64,000 nt of DNA from an uncultured Chitinophaga sp. (lineage in GTDB: Bacteria; Bacteroidota; Bacteroidia; Chitinophagales; Chitinophagaceae): positions 186,001 to 250,000 of the forward strand of contig NZ_CABHOU010000059.1 in assembly GCF_902168175.1 (NCBI RefSeq). Reading direction: 5' to 3'. This document shows positions 60,906 to 64,000 of this stretch, piece by piece (within the stretch, counting starts at the first letter, position 1; each line of letters starts with the position of its first letter). Both the position numbers and the translations under genes were made by a program. The notes below the pieces were generated by a model. That model saw nothing but the letters and a program-made list of their open reading frames with translations. It did not search any database and was not told the origin of the DNA.

Positions 60906-61469
60906 TTATTCCAATGTCAGCGGGGGGCCTACTACCTGCATTTCATTGTCGGCAAATGCACGCGCGACTTCTTCCCGGCTGGGCTCGTGATCCATTCCGG
61001 CCATGGTGACAAAGAAGTTTTCCAGCTTTCCTGCTGGTTGTAAGATAACCAGCATCCTTCCTTTTGCCGACGCCTGCGTCCAGGCGTGGGGTATTTTACG
61101 TGGCAGAAAAATGCTTTCGCCGCTGGCTAGTTTAAATTTCTGATCTCCTACTTTGAATTGGTAACTGCCCTCAAGTACATAAAAAATCTCGTCCTGGGCC
61201 GGGTGTACGTGCAATGGCGTGCCTCTGCCCTGAGAAAGAGAGGTTTGTTCAAAAATAGCCAGGTCGCCATCGGTGTCACTGCCAGATATTTTTACATCCA
61301 GCACATTTCGATTTACGCCTTTTAGTTGCAGATGGCCATGAATACGGCCTTTACCGACATTTGCTTTAAATGCCTTCGCCCTGTCCAGCAGTCGGGGAAT
61401 GGCAGCGGTGAGCATTAGAGGAGCGCTGGCAATAGCAGCGAGCGCGGCGAGGAACTTTTGTCGTTTCAT
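60906..61469 (-). CDS. Exported cupin domain protein
   Basis: A 187-residue protein with an N-terminal signal (MKRQKFLAALAAIASAPLML), then a cupin_2 domain. Metal ligands of motif 1 are in PLHVHPAQDEIFYVLEGSYQF (His, His, Glu) and motif 2 in FLPRKIPHAWTQ (His). The rest forms the second half of the barrel. The KRQKFL start resembles a Tat signal but lacks the twin arginine. I take the ATG at 61469; the frame runs 31 codons further up without signal or homology features. Substrate unknown; it may be an oxygenase or a sugar-binding cupin. Confidence 0.75.
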   Translation of the reverse strand: MKRQKFLAALAAIASAPLMLTAAIPRLLDRAKAFKANVGKGRIHGHLQLKGVNRNVLDVKISGSDTDGDLAIFEQTSLSQGRGTPLHVHPAQDEIFYVLEGSYQFKVGDQKFKLASGESIFLPRKIPHAWTQASAKGRMLVILQPAGKLENFFVTMAGMDHEPSREEVARAFADNEMQVVGPPLTLE

Positions 61470-61582
61470 ACTTTTGGGGGTATTTAGATAGTTAAATATA
61501 CCACTCCCTTTTTTACTACGAAGCAGACAAGGCTGTTCCTGTTTGTTGTTCGCGCACTGCAAACAGGGAATATAGGCACAAA

Positions 61583-61613
61583 AAAAATCCCCCGGCCATA
61601 GCCAGGGGATTCC
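61583..61613 (-). terminator. Terminator of rpsA
   Basis: On the minus strand AATCCCCTGGC and GCCGGGGGATT form a stem with one G-T pair around TATG, followed by a long T-run. Confidence 0.9.
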
Positions 61614-61636
61614 TTATTTTTTAACACGTCTTAAGA

Positions 61637-63532
61637 CTACTCAGCTTTCTTTTCTTCGCCGCCTTCAGATTGTTTGAGTTTTTCTCTCAGTTCAGCCAGT
61701 GCGCCCAGGTCGCCCAGAGTAGCTTTTTCTACTTTAGACTGGATGGTTTTCACTGCTTTACGGGTTTTGTCAGCATCGGCACGTTTTTCTTTAACAACAG
61801 CCTCTTTCTCTTCGATCTTAGTTTGTTCCCAAACTTTAGTGTGAGATACGAGGATGCGTTTTTCGTTACGGTCGAATTCGATGATCATGAAAGTTTTCAC
61901 GTCTTCTACTGCAACTGGTTTTTCGTCTTCTGTACGCAGGTGACGGGCAGGAGCGTAAGCTTCCAGGCCATATTGCAGCTGAACGGTAGCACCTTTTTCG
62001 TCTTTCTTAACGATGGTACCTTCGTGGGTAGAACCGATCGGGAAGATAGTTTCGAAGGTGTTCCATGGATCTTCTTCGATTTGTTTGTGACCGAGGCTCA
62101 GTTTGCGGTTATCTTTATCGATACCCAGGATCACCACGTCGATTTCGCTACCAACTTTGGTATACTCGCTCGGGTGGTTGAAACGTTTGATCCAGCTGAG
62201 GTCGGAGATGTGGATCATACCACCGATACCAGTTTCCAGTTCTACGAACACGCCATAAGGAGTGATGTTTTTAACAACACCTTTGTGACGGCTTTCGAGC
62301 GGGAATTTAGTTTCGATTGTAGACCATGGATCTTCGGTCAGTTGTTTGATGGAGAGGCTCATCTTACGCTCGTCTTTGCTGAGCGTAACTACTACTGCTT
62401 CGTACTCTTCGCCCAATTTGAAGAATTCCTTCGCGTTGATCGGAGTAGATGCCCATGAGATCTCTGATACGTGCACCAGACCTTCTACGCCAGGCAGAAT
62501 TTCCAGGAATGCACCGTAATCTTCGATGTTCACTACCTTTCCTTTTACTTTTGCACCTTCGGTGATGGTTGCAGGCAAAGTATCCCAAGGATGTGGGGTC
62601 AATTGCTTGTAACCTAAGCTGATACGTTTCTTCTCGTCGTCGAAGTCCAGTACCACAACGTTGATCTTCTGATCCATCTGCAGTACTTCGCTTGGGTGAG
62701 AGATACGACCCCAGCTGATGTCGGTGATGTACAGCAGGCCATCCAGACCACCCAGATCGATGAATGCACCGAAGTCTGTGATGTTCTTGATAGTACCTTC
62801 CAGTACCTGACCTTTCTCCAGTTTGGAGATAATGTCCACCCTTTGTTGTTCGATATCGCTTTCGATGAGGGCTTTGTGAGATACAACGGCGTTCTTAATG
62901 GCTTCGTTAACCTTAACCACCTTGAATTCCATTGTTTTACCCACGAACTGATCGTAGTCAGTTACAGGTTTAACGTCGATCTGTGAACCTGGTAAGAATG
63001 TTTCCATTCCGTACACGTCCACGATCAGGCCGCCTTTGGTTTTGCTGGTAACAGTACCGGTAACCACTTCGCCTGTTTTGTAAACTTCCACGATTTTTTC
63101 CCATGCGCGTTGCATACGAGCTTGTTTACGGCTCAGGTGCAGGTTGCCATCGCGGTCTTCTTTTTCAACTACCAATACTTCAACCTCGTCTCCGATTTTG
63201 ATGCCCTGCAGATCGCGGAACTCGTTAAGGGAGATAAGACCGTCGGATTTGAAGCCGATGTTGATCACTACGTCGGTTTTAGTAACACCTACGATAGTAC
63301 CGGTCAACAGACCGTTTTCCTCGATTACCTTGAACGTGCTGTCATAGGTAACGTCGTACTTAGCTTTCTCTTCTTTAGAATAAGAAGATACGTTGCGTTT
63401 GTCTACGCTCCAATCGAAATCGTCATGGGCAGTTTCAACGGCAACGGCAACAGGAGCGTTTTGTGTCGCAGTTTCAGCCGTAGCTGCCTGTTGTTCTGCG
63501 TTTTGTTCGTTAGTAATGTTGTTTTCTGTCAA
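61637..63532 (-). CDS. rpsA: 30S ribosomal protein S1
   Basis: A 631-residue S1 with an acidic, alanine-rich N-terminal extension (about 1-60) and six S1/OB repeats. Typical repeats are [42 protein letters not shown] and [20 protein letters not shown], each ending in ISLGYK/LSLGHK. The C terminus is a charged helix. S1 brings mRNA to the 30S subunit, important in a phylum with few Shine-Dalgarno sequences. The start is TTG at 63532, supported by a strong GGAGG 9 bases before; no ATG fits upstream. Confidence 0.95.
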   Translation of the reverse strand: MTENNITNEQNAEQQAATAETATQNAPVAVAVETAHDDFDWSVDKRNVSSYSKEEKAKYDVTYDSTFKVIEENGLLTGTIVGVTKTDVVINIGFKSDGLISLNEFRDLQGIKIGDEVEVLVVEKEDRDGNLHLSRKQARMQRAWEKIVEVYKTGEVVTGTVTSKTKGGLIVDVYGMETFLPGSQIDVKPVTDYDQFVGKTMEFKVVKVNEAIKNAVVSHKALIESDIEQQRVDIISKLEKGQVLEGTIKNITDFGAFIDLGGLDGLLYITDISWGRISHPSEVLQMDQKINVVVLDFDDEKKRISLGYKQLTPHPWDTLPATITEGAKVKGKVVNIEDYGAFLEILPGVEGLVHVSEISWASTPINAKEFFKLGEEYEAVVVTLSKDERKMSLSIKQLTEDPWSTIETKFPLESRHKGVVKNITPYGVFVELETGIGGMIHISDLSWIKRFNHPSEYTKVGSEIDVVILGIDKDNRKLSLGHKQIEEDPWNTFETIFPIGSTHEGTIVKKDEKGATVQLQYGLEAYAPARHLRTEDEKPVAVEDVKTFMIIEFDRNEKRILVSHTKVWEQTKIEEKEAVVKEKRADADKTRKAVKTIQSKVEKATLGDLGALAELREKLKQSEGGEEKKAE

Positions 63533-63541
63533 AATTTGTTT

Positions 63542-63546
63542 CCTCC
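63542..63546 (-). promoter_or_regulatory. Strong Shine-Dalgarno of rpsA
   Basis: Minus-strand AAAGGAGGAAAC places GGAGG 9 bases before the TTG start. Strong Shine-Dalgarno sites are rare in Bacteroidota, so one on the S1 gene suggests translational regulation. Confidence 0.7.
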
Positions 63547-63572
63547 TTTTAAAATAAAATGTTTAAGGACGG

Positions 63573-63580
63573 CAAAGATA
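63573..63580 (-). promoter_or_regulatory. -7 box of rpsA
   Basis: Minus-strand TATCTTTG, an exact consensus match, giving a leader of about 34 bases. The -33 region is poor. Confidence 0.55.
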
Positions 63581-63817
63581 AGGATAATATCCCTATTCCA
63601 GACATTTTTAAGGAGAAAAATCCGACCCACTATTACATATCTATCCTTATAACAACCAAGGTGTTACAAGACTTCTCCACGCAACAAATCTTGCTGCCCC
63701 AACAACGGCCGTTTACACACCAGCCGCCAAAAAACTCTGCATTTTCACAAAATCACAACGCTTTTCTAGGGTAAATGCAATAATTTTAGAGTAGGAAATT
63801 CTTTATTATTTTTTTGC

Positions 63818-64000
63818 ATGAACGGCACTTCACTGAAATCGGATGTACGCAACTGGCTTAACCAGGGTAACACTGTTAACCATCTACTTTTATGGAATAC
63901 AGCAATATTCCTGGTTGTGGGGATATTACGGCTTTTTGCTATGGCCAGCTCCAATGCGGCATCAGCCTCTTTTTTCTTATACGATAACCTTGCCTTACAT
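63818..64000 (+). CDS. Probable rhomboid family intramembrane serine protease, N-terminal part (3' end outside window)
   Basis: An open frame of 61 codons from the ATG at 63818 to the window end. It reads a short polar start (MNGTSLKSDVRNWLNQGNTV), one hydrophobic segment (LLLWNTAIFLVVGILRLFAM), then SSNAASASFFLYDNLALH. This resembles the N terminus of Bacteroidota rhomboid proteases, in which the first membrane helix is followed by a short loop with a leucine-rich alternation. The catalytic Ser-His pair lies beyond the window, so the call rests on the N terminus only. It is divergent from rpsA. Confidence 0.5.
   Translation, partial: MNGTSLKSDVRNWLNQGNTVNHLLLWNTAIFLVVGILRLFAMASSNAASASFFLYDNLALH

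Overview
The window is a chromosomal stretch of a Bacteroidota bacterium, most likely of the Chitinophagaceae (Chitinophaga-like). The signs are a gliding/type IX secretion TPR protein (SprE/PorW type), bactofilin plus AtpZ, DUF3857 and HYC_CC_PP proteins, a Porin_10-type porin, a YpdA-type reductase, CTP synthase next to YidC, and many promoters of the phylum-specific form TTTG-N19/20-TAnnTTTG. It is mostly core genome: I see no prophage, insertion sequence or CRISPR array. The first gene (rmuC) and the last (a probable rhomboid protease) are cut by the window ends.

Layout. 0-9.2 kb: rmuC end, a PhyH dioxygenase, an epimerase-like protein, a fatty-acid desaturase, a glutamine amidotransferase with a YpdA-like reductase, murB, a Rossmann protein and a DUF3857 protein. 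9.3-18.4 kb: plsC-priA, mtaB, two identical tRNA-Val genes, DoxX, a CPA2 antiporter and the N-degron pair clpS-aat. 18.4-21.8 kb: two isocitrate dehydrogenases of different subfamilies side by side, and an SGNH hydrolase. 22.4-28.3 kb: a LiaF-like/DUF4288/LytS/LytR operon and, facing it, mntR-mntH-thioesterase with a visible operator over its promoter. 28.4-36.4 kb: a lipoprotein, an L,D-transpeptidase, a small metal-related cluster (HYC_CC_PP, HMA protein, beta-barrel) and pnp-porin. 36.5-50.8 kb: sucC, DUF4407, MuiA, TPR and SprT-like proteins, the bactofilin/AtpZ cluster, sprE/porW, a class A penicillin-binding protein and an M28 peptidase. 50.9-64 kb: pyrG, yidC, a thioesterase, an HD hydrolase, the sulfite reductase-cobA-siroheme operon, a HAD phosphatase, a cupin, rpsA (S1) and a rhomboid start.

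The most interesting signal is the roughly 220-nt leader of the sulfite reductase/siroheme operon (59758-60017, minus strand). It has a good promoter, an 18-codon open frame encoding Ser-Met-Cys-Ser-Cys-Trp, an anti-terminator segment starting two bases after the leader stop codon, and an intrinsic terminator whose 5' arm pairs perfectly with that segment. This is the layout of a cysteine-sensing transcription attenuator for sulfur assimilation. Other regulatory signals worth a look are a terminator-like hairpin in the pyrG leader, an mntR operator lying on its own -7 box, five 11-bp repeats upstream of the HYC_CC_PP/HMA cluster, and a 51-bp dispersed palindromic repeat.
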